Source: Biomphalaria glabrata
Lineage: Eukaryota; Mollusca; Gastropoda; Planorbidae
DNA: 64,000 bases
NCBI RefSeq assembly: GCF_947242115.1
Contig: NC_074713.1
Coordinates: 27,371,749 to 27,435,748, forward strand
Direction of reading: 5' to 3'
Shown piece by piece: positions 21,770 to 32,484 of this stretch (positions are counted from its first letter, which is position 1; each line of letters starts with the position of its first letter). Below the pieces are notes generated by a model that was not told the origin of the DNA, made no database searches, and was given only the letters and a program-made list of their open reading frames with translations. The translations under genes and the position numbers were made by a program.

Positions 21770-22164
21770 TGTTGTAACTCTCTAAGGCAGGCACTAAACG
21801 AAAGACAGGTTGACAAGAGTAAACGATGTATTTATATATGATAAATGCAAATGAAGCATCGACAAATGGTACGGGTAATAGTAACTAGTTAGACTTGGAC
21901 TTCTGCTATAAAGTCACATGGAGTAATATGTCTAAGTTCTAAGAGTCCTACTTTATACCAGAACACAGAACAGACCACCGACACACTTCCCAGTGTCGCT
22001 CCAGGTCTCCCAAACAGTTTCCTAGTATCACACAGGACAGCACTCAGCACAAGACTGTTCAGACTCCAATGACTTCTAGCCGGCTTCCCAACAGTCCTTC
22101 TTGTTTACGTTCACTAGTGCGCTGGTGCGCACCTCAAGCACTGGTGCAAGGTTTGGTTACAACA
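21770..22164. mobile_element. Solo LTR (395 bp)
   Basis: Starts TGTTGTAAC and ends GTTACAACA, a 9-bp inverted terminal repeat in TG...CA form, with ATAT on both sides (21766-21769 and 22165-22168). No internal region is attached, so this is a recombination fossil of an LTR retrotransposon. Related-looking termini occur at 32012-32480. Confidence 0.75.
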
Positions 22165-22419
22165 ATATTATAAAGTCTAGTAAAATTTATACATTCGCTT
22201 AACCAGTTCTCGGGGGAGGGGATTGGGGAGGGATACAAAAAATATTCGTTTTTTATGTCTAACATTGATTAGTTACTAAGAGCAAAATATAATCGCTCTA
22301 TAAGATGTATAAAGGGGGACAAAACTAGACAAATCGGACGGAAAGGCAGCTAACAGCACAGTGCTGTGGAGCACTCTAGAGCAGGACAAGACACACAGAA
22401 AGTCTCTGGTCATCCACTG

Positions 22420-23230
22420 CATCCAAACTCGTCCCCAGATGTTTTAACCAAATCTTGCTTCTGGAAAAGGATGGGCTGTAGGGCGAGAGAGTGAGGTCGA
22501 CGTGTTGCGCGAATCCTCCTTACTTAAACCAAAATTCCAGCGCAAGTCATAGTCATCCCCCTTCCCAAAATACGCAAAGCCCTAAGCCACCTGGATGACA
22601 AAAGTGGTCATCATCGAACCACGATGGACGAATATATAGATATTTTGTCACATCCAGGGCAAACATAACCATTGTCCGCAGGTGGGCGATTTAGATTTTC
22701 TTTCACCGTCTGCGTTTGTCCTCGGCATAAGATTTTCTTTTGGTCTCAAATGTGTATCCCGCGACCTTCGTGAGTGACCTCCAGTTGTCTCATTCCGACG
22801 CCGCATGGTCTTTGAAGCGTTTCCGTGGGGCGCCTCTGTTACGTCGACCACCTTTTAGCTCACTAAAAAAGACTGCCTTTGGCATACGTTCGTCTCCCAT
22901 ACGGGACCATAAGAAGTCCCTCTATACTGTCCATACCGGCGTTCGCAAGGACATCGCTGTTTGTAGTGTGGTCCTGCCACCGTATGTCCATGATGGATGA
23001 AGCATCTTTGGTGAAAGCGCTCAAGAAGTCTTAGTTGTTTTCTGTATAGTGTCCATGTCTCAGAGCGAAATAGAAGGATTGAGAGAACCACCGCCTACTA
23101 GACATTGATTTTTGTAGGCAGGCGCAGCGATTTGTTACGCCAAACTCTCGCCTGAAGGCGTCCAAAAGCGCTACTGGCCCTGGCCAGACGGTTATCAACT
23201 TCCCTTGAAAGTGAGGCGTCATTTGACACT
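22420..23230 (-). pseudogene. LINE reverse-transcriptase C-terminal remnant
   Basis: Minus-strand frames show SETWTLYRKQLRLLERFHQRC (about 23060-23000), the segment after the palm domain of APE-type LINEs. Further downstream, SPTCGQWLCLPWM (about 22690-22650) resembles the C-terminal Cys finger of the same proteins. Stops and frame changes break it into several pieces. This family differs from the neighbour at 23265-25490 and is a separate 5'-truncated insertion. Confidence 0.7.
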
Positions 23231-23264
23231 ATACTACCTAGATATGTGAATATATATATTGTTG

Positions 23265-25490
23265 TTGGCCTCCTTCAGTCGTAGAACCACTATGGTTCAT
23301 CTCGCACACTTTTTCATATGGCTGTGGAGCCCTATTTTGGAGAGACACTCCCGTCCACAAATAGCGCAGGTTAAGGTGGCTTTCGCTTAGGTGGTAGAGG
23401 AGCTGGCCATTTTTGGCATTGTACGATTTTCTTCCAGAGCTGAGGTCATGTTCTTTCGTTGTCCATAGCTTTCTTGGTCACTGTCTTTCTCCATCTGGTG
23501 CGGTCTAGAGCTGTCTTCCCAATGGTCAGTATTGATGTTCACTGATTTGAGGTCCCGTTTTATTACATCTATGTAACGGAGGTGGGTGCGACCAGTCGCG
23601 AGTTGTCCGTAGAGGATAACTTTCGGGATGCAATAGTCTCTCATCCGGCGAACATGTCCAAGCCATTGCAAGCGGCGTTGTCTGAGGGCTTTAAAGATGC
23701 TGGGAATACCTGTTCGTGCAAGGATCTCAGTATTGCACACTTTTTCTTTCCATTTGATTTTCAAGACCCTTCGGAGACATCGCAAATGGAATGACTTCAG
23801 TTTTCTCTCTTGCTTTGCGTAGGTGATCCATGATTTACTGCCATACAGTAGTGTACTCATAACGCATGCCTTGTAGACTTCCATTTTGGTCACTGTAGTG
23901 AGCTTCTGGTTTCCCAAACTCTTGACCTGAGTCTAGCGAAGGTCGAGACAGCCTTCCCTATGCGTTTTTTAATCTTCTCTTCTAGAGACAGGTCATCTTG
24001 AATTGTGGACCCCAGATAGCAGAATTCATTTACGGCATCCAGCTTGTTATCGTCAATGAGGATGGAGGGTGGTGCTGTAGCAGGTGGTCCCATAACATTT
24101 GTTTTCTTCGTGCTAATAGTTAAGCCATATTCTTTACAGGCCTGAGAGAAGCGGGACATTAGTGACTGAAGTTCCTCTTGTGAGTGTGCCACTACCGCTG
24201 CATCAATAACATATCTCTTACGAGGGTGGTTCTGATTTTAGTTTTGGCCCTCAATCTGGCATTATTTAGGAGTTTGTCATCAAATCTGGAATGGAGATAG
24301 ATGCCTTCGGTGGATTTGTCAAGCGCGTTGTGGATTAGCAGTGAAAATAGTATTTCAAATAGGGTTGGGGCCAGGACACATCCACTGTTTATACTGAAAC
24401 TTTCGGACCAGGCATCGTAAACTGCACTGTACCCATCATATTTTGGTGGAAAAAGACGATTACATTTAGTAACTTGAAGTTGGCGGATGGAGAAAATCAT
24501 GTCAATCGTGGATCTCCCTGAGCGAAAGCCGCATAGTGATTCTGGATAGACCCGATCAGCGAGTTTTTGTAGCCTGGAAAGTATCACTCGAGCAAAGACT
24601 TTGCCTACAATACTTAGGAGGGAGATTCCCCTGTAATTGTTGCAGTCGCTTCTGTCACCTTTGTTCTTATACAGTGTAACGATTTTAGCATCCCGCAGGT
24701 CTTGTGGCACAGCACCTTCTTGTCAACATTTGCAAAGCAGTTCGTGTAGAGGTTGGATTAGTGTAGTTTTGCATTGTTTTAGAAGATCTGGGGGGATACT
24801 ATCGCATCCGGGTGCTTTGCGGGCAGCCATGGTGTCTATGGCTTTGTTGAGCTCTGACAGGGAGGGTATTTCGTCTAGCTCGTTCATAGTGGGTAATTGT
24901 ATGATTGTAATTGTATAGTATTCAAAAAGGCTCTCGGACCCTCCCAAAACGAGTCAGCACCTCTTAAATCTTAAATGGGTTGAACATTACTCTGAGCACT
25001 ACGACACAACAAGCTCAGTCTCTGACTCAGCCCTTAAGGCCATCATACAATTACCCACAATGAACGAGCTAGACGAAATACAAACGTCTTTTTGATTCCT
25101 TCGTACATCCCTCTTATGTTGCCCACTTGGGCTGCGAGCTGAATATTCTTATTGAGCTCTACCCAGTATTCATTGCCACAGATCCTTGCTGTCCTCTGTA
25201 CAGTGGCTCTAGCTTCTTACAGATTTAACAAGTTGCGTTGGGTAGGTTTTGCCTTGTAAGTAGCGAGTGCATCTCCCTTTGCCCTGATGACAGGTGCTAA
25301 AATAGCTGATTTAGAGTCAAACCAATCATTTCGTTTTGTAATTTTTCTTCCAAAGATTTCCAGGGAAGTCTTTTGTATGGTGGACTTGAGGTGTTCCCAT
25401 TTTTCTGTTGCTGTATTTCCAGAGACATTTTTATATTTGCGTTCGAAAGATTTATTAATATTTTTCTTGTTTATATTACCGATGCTAATC
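23265..25490 (-). mobile_element. RTE/I-like LINE, 5'-truncated, with an internal inverted segment
   Basis: Read on the minus strand: linker after the endonuclease (EKWEHLKSTIQKTSLEIFGR and IRAKGDALATYKAKPTQ, 25500-25220); an RT N-terminal region with SELNKAIDTMAARKAPGCDS (24870-24770); RT fingers with DAKIVTLYKNKGDRSDCNNY and RGISLLSIVGKVFARV (24700-24580); and the C-terminal STLLYGSKSWITYAKQERKL and RRLQWLGHVRRM (23870-23620). The 3' end near 23265 matches a second fragment at 59100-59365. Several frame breaks make it inactive. Bases about 24914-25081 run in the opposite orientation. The truncated 5' end abuts a CT/GA repeat. Confidence 0.85.
24867..25081. repeat. Inverted 38-bp duplication bordering a flipped LINE segment
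   Basis: 24867-24906 and 25042-25081 are near-perfect inverted copies (TTCGTCTAGCTCGTTCAT versus ATGAACGAGCTAGACGAA and flanks). Both encode QLPTMNELDEI of the LINE, one on each strand. Between them, 24914 onward reads on the plus strand as FKKALGPSQNESAPLKS and WVEHYSEHYDTTSS, LINE sequence that should be on the minus strand. Confidence 0.85.
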
Positions 25491-25670
25491 TTTCTCTCTC
25501 TCTCTCTATCACCCTCTGTCTTTCTCACTCTCATCGTTCTTACTCTCTCTCTCTCTCTCTCTCTCTTTTTCCCTACTCTCACTTTTTCAGTACTCTCTCT
25601 CTCTCTCTCTCTTTCGCGCACTTTATCTCTCTCTCTTTCACTCTCTTTTACTCCCCTCGCTCACTCATTG
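25490..25670. repeat. CT/GA-rich microsatellite
   Basis: Interrupted CTCTCTCT tracts, joined to the truncated 5' end of the LINE. Long open frames here (poly Ser-Leu or Arg-Glu) are artefacts. Confidence 0.9.
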
Positions 25671-25740
25671 TTTTTTACTTTCCCTTTCTTTACACCTTCA
25701 ATGTTATAAATCCTCATTACGTGTGGGAGTGCATGAACAA

Positions 25741-27376
25741 CATGGGCATAGCCAGGATTTTTTTTCGGGGAGGGTTTTGGGGGGGGGGGGATTCCCGTCC
25801 TCCCCTCCCCCCCCCCCCGCGAAAAAAAAATATATATGTGTGTGTGTGTACATAATTAATCTTTATTACATTCTGACCCTTTCGGAAGACGTTTATTGTT
25901 TATTGTAGACTCCCCGCCCTTGCTAGCAAGGGGGTCTGGAGGAGTTCGCAGCGCTCCCCCAGCGCGGGGCGAAGCCCCGCCGCCGAGCACTATTTCTGGT
26001 ATTGAAAGCCAACAAAATGCATATTCTGAGGTATCTACAGTGCATTATCTTGCTATTAAAAAGTTTTATTTCAAAAACCTAATGTGCTATTCTTACTGAC
26101 TTAGACCCTCTCGCGCCGTTCGGCGCATTTTCCGGCAAGTTTTTTTCCGCAACTCTTATTTTGCGTAATTCATTTTGTCGGAAAACATGTCCCGCAAAAC
26201 CTCATGCGACGCTCTGTCACAACCTTACTAAGGATTCGACTCCCAGTTCGGCATATGATTTCTTTGATTTAGACCCGATCTCTATGACTGACTCTTAAAA
26301 TCTGTCTTAGCCATCTTTGTTGAGACACATTTAATGATTTTCAATTTCGGCAGAAGACTATTCACACTTAATTAATGGAGCCCAAGCCACTGGTAGAAAT
26401 TTGTAACCTTTCTTGACTACGCTCATGCATGTATTTTGCTTTAGATTTTATATCGACAAGGAAAGTTTTTTCGTCAAATCATCTGTTGAGGGGTTTTAAA
26501 CTAAGAAATCTCTGGAGTTTTTTTTTGTTTTGTTTTTAATTCAAAACCCCATTTAGCTACGATCATAGAATTTGGTGACTGTAGTTTGCTTTAAAATAAT
26601 ATTGAAGAGAGAGGTTTTCAACTCTAAACGCTCTGTAGGGGAATTTTAAACTCAAAACCATCTGGAGGGGTTTTAAACTTTAAAGAAAAAGCCATCTGGA
26701 GGAGGGGGATTTAAACTCAAAACCCCCTTTGGCTACGCTCATAGATTTTATAGTGTGTAATTTGCTTTTTTTTTTATATTGAAGAGGTACTTTTTAGCTT
26801 CAAACCCCAACTGGAAGGGGGAGGGGGGTTAAACTCAAAACCCCTTTGGCTACGCTCATAGAATTTTGAGTGTGTAATTTGCTTTTTTTATATTGAAGAT
26901 GGGGTTATCGTAAATTTTGGATGGGGTTTTAAAATCAAAATCTTCCTAAACTGTGCTGTTGGAATTTGGAGATTGTTGTTTGCATTTTTTTTGTTTTGTT
27001 TTATAGAAGAGGGGGATTTAACTGCAAAAACCTCTGGTAGGGGGGTTTAAAATTCAAAACCCCCTGTAGGGGGTTTTAAACTCAAAGCCCCCTGGTAGAG
27101 GGATTTGTATTTCAAAACCCCCTGATAGGGGTTTTTAAAATCTCAAAACCCCCCGGTAGGGGGATTTAAACTCAAAACCCCCTGGTAGAGGGTTTTTAAC
27201 TCAAAACTGCCTCGGCTGTGCTGTGGTAAGTGATGATTTAGTATTAAAATCTCACCTAAAATAAACAAAATGAAAGCAAAAATCAGTCACTTAATTCCGT
27301 CCCCCCCCCAGGGGGGGGGGATTTCATTTCGGGGGGGGGTTTGAACCCCAAGAACCCCCCCCTGGCTACGCCCATG
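25741..27376. mobile_element. hAT-type non-autonomous element with CATGGGCRTAGCCAGG ends, 1636 bp
   Basis: The left end is CATGGGCATAGCCAGG and the right end CCTGGCTACGCCCATG, inverted with one mismatch. ATGAACAA flanks both sides (25733-25740 and 27377-27384), an 8-bp target duplication. Just inside each end are G and C homopolymer runs. The right half (about 26500-27230) is an irregular series of short repeats reading CTCAAAACCCCCT...GGGGGATTTAAA, with several internal copies of the end-like word GGCTACGCTCATAGA. No transposase frame. A related partial sequence lies at 31470-31800 and a 78-bp version at 45445-45522. Confidence 0.88.
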
Positions 27377-27824
27377 ATGAACAATCTTTTATTATAAGAC
27401 CAAGAAACTTCGCTGTGATTTGTAATTTTGTACAGAATCTGAATACTGATGTTGCAATTTTTCGAAAGACATAAAAAAAACAAAAATAAAATTAGAAAAA
27501 AAAAATAGCTCTTCATGTCTGTTTTATCTAGTTAATTGTCAATGTTGTTGTGGGCTTTGTACATGGTACATGGCTACAGCTTCCTCGTTGACCCGCGTTG
27601 TTTCCTTTCATCAGCAACGACACATCGCGCCAACGTGGCAGAAGACAACTCTATTTGAACCCCAGCTTTGTGTTCAAAGTGAAGTATGCCGACAGACCAG
27701 TCTACATCCTTAGAGTTTCTTTTTTTTTTTTTACTCTGTTCCCACACAGACATCTCACAGTAGCGTCACCCTATGTCATATGTCGCTAAAGTTGTTAAAA
27801 GCAGCGAAATAGAAATGATAACAT

Positions 27825-29312
27825 TTCAGGTCATATCAGGTTAATAGCATATGTTATTCTTCTAGCCAGCTTTTGGTTGCTGGGCTGTGAGCTCTTTTGC
27901 AGACTGTGCCAAGGAAAAATAGTTTGCTGTTTTCTTCAGTGTTGATTATGTTGGGCTGAAATGGTAGTAGGATCTGTACTAAGGGGCATTCAAAGAGGAT
28001 GTGGTTAACGGTTTCATGAGGGTGGGTGCAGTGTCTTCAAAACGGGGAGTTGTGCGGAAGTTATTTCGTTCAGATGGTAATTTAACAGAGGTGTGTGTCC
28101 TGTCCTTAGTTGGAAGATTGTAGATCGTTCTTTGCGGGGGAGGAGGTTAATACTGTCTAGTTTGTTTGTCATGGTCATGGTTTATAGCTCTGCTGTGTCT
28201 TCTGATGCCCATTGGTTGAGCCACTCCTCTATGTGATTGTTGACTAACATTAACCTTAGGGCGAGATAGTTAACAGATCTATCTGGTTGGTTGTTCCTTA
28301 GATGATACTGCCTTTGATAGTTTATCTGCCTTTTCATTTCCAATGATGCCGATGTGTCCAGGGATTCACTGTAATGTGATGTTGATGTTTAATTTTAACA
28401 TCATCTGATGTATTATCACAATTAGTGTTGTCAACTCTCTTAGACTGTTTGAGGTGCTGCTGTTAAGTGCTTGCAGAGTGGATTTGGAAGTCTGAAAAGA
28501 CAATAATATCTGATGGGGTGATTTTACTCCTTCATATAATTTGTTTTTGACTGTCTGCAATGTTATGGTAATTGCCTCAATTTCGGCTTGGAAGTTTCAG
28601 CAGTAATCGCCACAGGGTGCACTTATTTCACAGTGTTTATTTTGGAAGGCACTAAGACCAGCATTGATGGTGGCTTTGAAGGCTGATCCATCGGTATATA
28701 TATATATGGATAGCTTTCAAATGTTTCAAGCGTGTCTACATTGAGCTCTAGTGGTTTTTATTCTTTTGTTAGGGTTTTATTTAAAACTGTGTTTTAATGG
28801 TTGGATGTTTGCAGTGTGCGGAGTTATGTTTGAAAATCTGGTAATTTTTTCTCTGTTGTTGGGTCGATGGTGTTTTAGGGCTAGTTCGTCAGTAAGTTGG
28901 ATCAGAGTCCTTTGCTTTTTTTGCTTGTTTTTCCTATTTCTCTGTGTTAGTAATTTATTTGGATGATCGTCCTCCAACCTTCTGCATCTCTCAATAGCTT
29001 CTAATGCTGCTATGTTGCGCCTTAACTTAAGAGGTTCAATATTGGAGTCTATTTCACAGGCTGCTGTGGGAGTAGTTCTCATACCTCCACTAATTAGGCG
29101 CACAGCCAATATATAAAGAAGAAAATTCAACATAGCTAGGTGTAAAATTAGACCAGAGACTCTCTCTAAAACACTTTACGGCAGATTTAAAAGAAAAGGC
29201 ACCACAAAGACTTAACATAGTAAAACACCTAGCAGGAACATCCTGGGGAGCTGAACAGAAAACATTAAGACAGTTGTACACTGGCTACGTCAGTTCTGTC
29301 ATGGATAAATTC
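27825..29312 (-). mobile_element. RNase-H-bearing LINE with twin-priming 5' inversion
   Basis: AAATGATAACAT flanks both ends (27813-27824 and 29313-29324), a 12-bp target duplication. Sense sequence on the minus strand (29130-27825) encodes VRLISGGMRTTPTAACEIDS and EAIERCRRLEDDHPNKL, then a ribonuclease-H domain (YTDGSAFKATINAGL near 28700-28655; IPGHIGIIGNEKADKLSKA near 28360-28300) and a C-terminal PHETVNHILFECPL-like region near 28010-27960. Bases 29131-29306 run on the plus strand and encode LDQRLSLKHFTADLKEKAPQ and LRQLYTGYVSSVMD, the part that lies just upstream in the element. Stops and frame changes occur, so it is inactive. Confidence 0.9.
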
Positions 29313-29324
29313 AAATGATAACAT

Positions 29325-29484
29325 ATCATTCTAATAGCATAATAGCCTACAAGTAAACTATGTTACTATATCGTAGATTTTAAAACGCCAAGTGGCATGT
29401 GATGTAACCAAGGATGTTATGTAATATTGCATTACATCCTTCATTGTTACAGTCTGTATCTGTTGTTAGCATATAGATCTAGAA
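29325..29484. other. Short spacer
   Basis: No feature recognised; ends in ATCTAGAA next to the MITE. Confidence 0.4.
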
Positions 29485-29697
29485 CAGGGGCTCTCAACCT
29501 GTGGGTCGCGACCCCCTTGGGGGGGGGGGGTCGATTGACGATTTGCCAGGGGTCGCCTAAGACCATCGAAAATGTGGATTGTTATTGTCTACTCTTCTAT
29601 TGCTGTATGTGTGTGGGGGGGGGGGGAGGGGGGGAGTCGCGGCAGAGTGGGGGATTGTAAAAAGGGGTCGCCGAGCTTAAAAGGTTGAGAACCGCTG
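29485..29697. mobile_element. Charlie-type hAT MITE, 213 bp
   Basis: Left end CAGGGGCTCTCAACCTGTGG and right end AAAGGTTGAGAACCGCTG are the familiar CAGNGGTTCTCAACC inverted termini of hAT-Charlie elements. It is followed inside by GGTCGCGACCCCC and GGGGTCGCC. It is bordered by ATCTAGA on both sides (within one base of phase), agreeing with the nTCTAGAn target preference known for this group. No coding sequence. Confidence 0.88.
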
Positions 29698-31024
29698 AAT
29701 CTAGATTCTAGATCTACACACAGATATTTAAAAAAAAATATGCTCAGCCTCAGTGCCGAGCCTATTATAGAATAACAGTTCATCTACTTACCGTAATAAT
29801 CCAAAGCAGCGAGTCAGTGACAATAAAAACGAAAAAGCCAACCAATTAAATTCCTATACTAACAATTCTTTTACTAATATGTTCTTACTTGATAAAAGGA
29901 GGATAGAATCAATTAAAACATAAACACTTTGGTTACATTTGTATCATTATGGGGGAAAAAATCCATTTATTTATAAACGAGATTGTCAGCAGATCTGGAA
30001 AAAAACTTAGAATCTAGGTATTTCAAACAAGAAAACTCAGATCTGATCAATTCCTTTCGATCCCTGCTTTTTATTAAATCCTCGAAAGAGCCAGGTTGTT
30101 GTTGTCTTTTTTTCAGACATCAGTAGACAGTCGAAACAGGAGAGACATTGTTTAAAAAAAATATTTTAAAAATATATCACCATCAACTTGAAGTTTTAAC
30201 AAATTTATGACAAAGGCTACTCAAAATACTCTATCTGGTACCACTGGTCATCAAAATGTACGAATACCCACAGACCTAGTGGAAAAAATCTATTGATCAA
30301 AGCACTGATAATTACCACATAAATTATAACTGTCTCGTTTTGGTTGCTGGCCCTGTCCCAGATTTTTTGTTTTTCTCCGGTCACCATGGAATTCTACGCC
30401 CCTAAAAAAAAAAGAAGAACGGATTGTTTAACTTGTAGCCAGATTAGTACACACTCACTACTTTGTTTTAAAAAAGAAAAATCACATAAAAATTGCCGCA
30501 GACATATTACAGTGACGGCTTATCGTCACTTATTTTCTGACTCTGAACATGCGTTTCATTTTTTCATTAATTCTTTCTGAATTTTAAAAAAAATCGACCT
30601 ATTATCTTTTCTTATCTTCAAGTATTTTGTTTCAGCAGCCTATTAAAATAAGCCATGATCATGATGCAAATTAGCTTGATAATAGGTTTTGTGTAAAAGG
30701 TTTATCTTTAAAATCACGTAGGCCTATGCGAACTTACAAATAGCGTTGCTTAATTTTAATGCTAGAGGCACTAGAGCTTTACTTTCTTCTATTATTAGTA
30801 ACTTTCAGCTGTGCGGCTTAGTCTTAGAAAACGAATCTATTTTTAGCAGATCCACTACGGGAAAACCCCTAGGGTTTCTGTACTGTCTCTACACATCAGA
30901 ATGTCAGTCTGATAAAGGTGAAACCATGGCATTAGTTTCGTTCCATTGTGTACCTTTGGTTTCATGAAAGCGAGCCCTTTGATTTTGAAATTGAGTATTC
31001 ATACAGTCATACAGTCATACATAG
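29698..31024. other. AT-rich stretch without recognised feature
   Basis: No exon, RNA gene or repeat structure recognised. Short open frames are not above chance and have no familiar motif. Confidence 0.45.
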
Positions 31025-31251
31025 TGTAATAACTTAAGGGACGCAACTCAACGAGATATAGGTGTTTATTTATATGGAGACATGACAAAAACATAGGACA
31101 TCTGCGTTGAGCACAGCATCTTCATATCGGCTCTAGACTTGGGCGGAAATCGTTCTCTCCTCTAATGTCAACATCCTCCCTAGTCTAGTCTCAAATAGTG
31201 CGCACCTTCTGCCCTATCTTGGATGGTGGTGTGCATGGCGGGGTTATAACA
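31025..31251. mobile_element. Probable solo LTR (227 bp)
   Basis: Starts TGTAATAACTT and ends GGGTTATAACA, with TG...CA termini that are roughly inverted. The flanks ATAG and ATAT are an imperfect 4-bp duplication. Fossil with no internal region. Confidence 0.5.
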
Positions 31252-31464
31252 ATATGCATATATACATAAACCATTTTCAAACAATAATATAAAAAATAAC
31301 CAATTAGTTTAATACTGATCATTGATTACCCACTCTGGTATCAAACAAGGGAAAATCGTAGTTGACAGATGTGGTGGTATAAGTTGAATTAGTTCCATTG
31401 AGGAGGCTTGAGCCCTGAGTGAAAATTTTTTTTTTTTATGCATATAAAAAGCGATTACGGTAAC

Positions 31465-31830
31465 ATTCATCGGCGTAGCCAGAAGTGAGGGAGATTGAAG
31501 TTCAAATCCCCCCAAAATGAAATGAGATTACCCCCCCCCCTTTCCATAAAACAAATAATAATGCAAACGACAATCACCTGATCCTATGAGCGTAGCCAAG
31601 AGGAGTTTTGAGTTTAAAAAACAACAACTCCAGAGGGCTTTAAGTTAAACCCCCCTCAAGAGGGTTTTGAGTTTAAAGCACCCTTCCAGCGGTATTTGAA
31701 GCTAAAAGCCATCTTTTCAAAATAAAATTAAAGCAAAGTACAGTCACAAAATTCTATGAGGGTATCCAAGGGGTTTTGAGTTTAACCCGCCCCTGAGCGC
31801 TTTTAGTGTCAATAAAACATGGAAAATAGG
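31465..31830. repeat. Degraded relative of the GCGTAGCCAGG element
   Basis: Begins CGGCGTAGCCAGAAG and contains repeats of GTTTTGAGTTTAAA and GAGCGTAGCCAAGAGG, the same words as in 25741-27376. Its ends are not clear and no target duplication was found. Confidence 0.55.
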
Positions 31831-31879
31831 ACGAGGCTATAGAAACAATAGATAACTATACAATCTTCCATGTTCATAA

Positions 31880-32003
31880 ACTCACCACTAGCAGAGTGGT
31901 TACCGTGTTGGCTTGAGAAGCCTGAAAAGACTTTGAGTGCTTTTGTATTGTTAGTCTCGATCTATTACAAATGTAATCACATGACTGGTCCAAACTCTAA
32001 ACT
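31880..32003 (+). repeat. tRNA-headed dispersed repeat, truncated copy
   Basis: CTAGCAGAGTGGTTACCGTG resembles a pol III A-box region of a tRNA-derived SINE. It is followed by ATCTATTACAAATGTAATCA and GACTGGTCCAAACT, which also occur (inverted) at 42010-42240 and 58160-58480. The copy is cut by the solo LTR that starts at 32012. Confidence 0.6.
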
Positions 32004-32011
32004 TAATATAC

Positions 32012-32480
32012 TGTTACGATCTTCTCAATCAGGCCTTCTCCAAACACTACTTAACAACACAACACAGCACATCTAACTCAAGAACATGACAACAAGAGCT
32101 TCAAGTAACAAAGTGGCGATTTAATTACAAATAAAATACAATTCAACACAATTTGCTACATCAAATTCAAATGCTTTCTTGAACTTAACAGAACTGCCTA
32201 ACTAAACATTACAAGTCTCTCTAGCTCGTACAGCTACATTTTCGAGGACTCAAAGGTACCACAGTCCTTATGCCTTGCTGTTCTGAACTCAACTGTCTCT
32301 TGTTACACACTGTCTCTCGACCGTGAAGACTCTTGATCACATGATCACATGACCACAACACAGGTCATACTTGCGTGAACTAGCAGTACTGTCCCTTGTC
32401 TATCGACAGCCGTTGACCCGTGTGATTGGCCTGAGTCGCACACACATTAACCCTTTCAGTCCGCCACTAGAGTTACAACA
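32012..32480. mobile_element. Solo LTR (469 bp)
   Basis: Starts TGTTACGATC and ends GAGTTACAACA in TG...CA form, with ATAC on both sides (32008-32011 and 32481-32484). It is inserted in a tRNA-headed repeat. No internal region remains. Confidence 0.72.
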
Positions 32481-32484
32481 ATAC

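Noticed and set aside
22648-23091. A separate host gene with a Cys-rich C-terminus
   Set aside because: Neighbouring minus-strand sequence (SETWTLYRKQ...ERFHQRC) identifies it as LINE reverse-transcriptase C-terminus.
25287-25855. Open frames of 134-160 codons across the CT/GA repeat
   Set aside because: Low-complexity translation of CTCT runs joined to LINE and MITE sequence.
29090-29281. Minus-strand frame of 63 codons at the edge of the RNase-H LINE
   Set aside because: The plus strand of the same segment encodes the expected LINE protein (LRQLYTGYV); the minus frame is its shadow across the inversion.
30344-30580. Plus-strand frame of 78 codons with a basic stretch (KKKRRTD)
   Set aside because: No homology I recognise, no splice context and ordinary AT-rich surroundings; not above chance.
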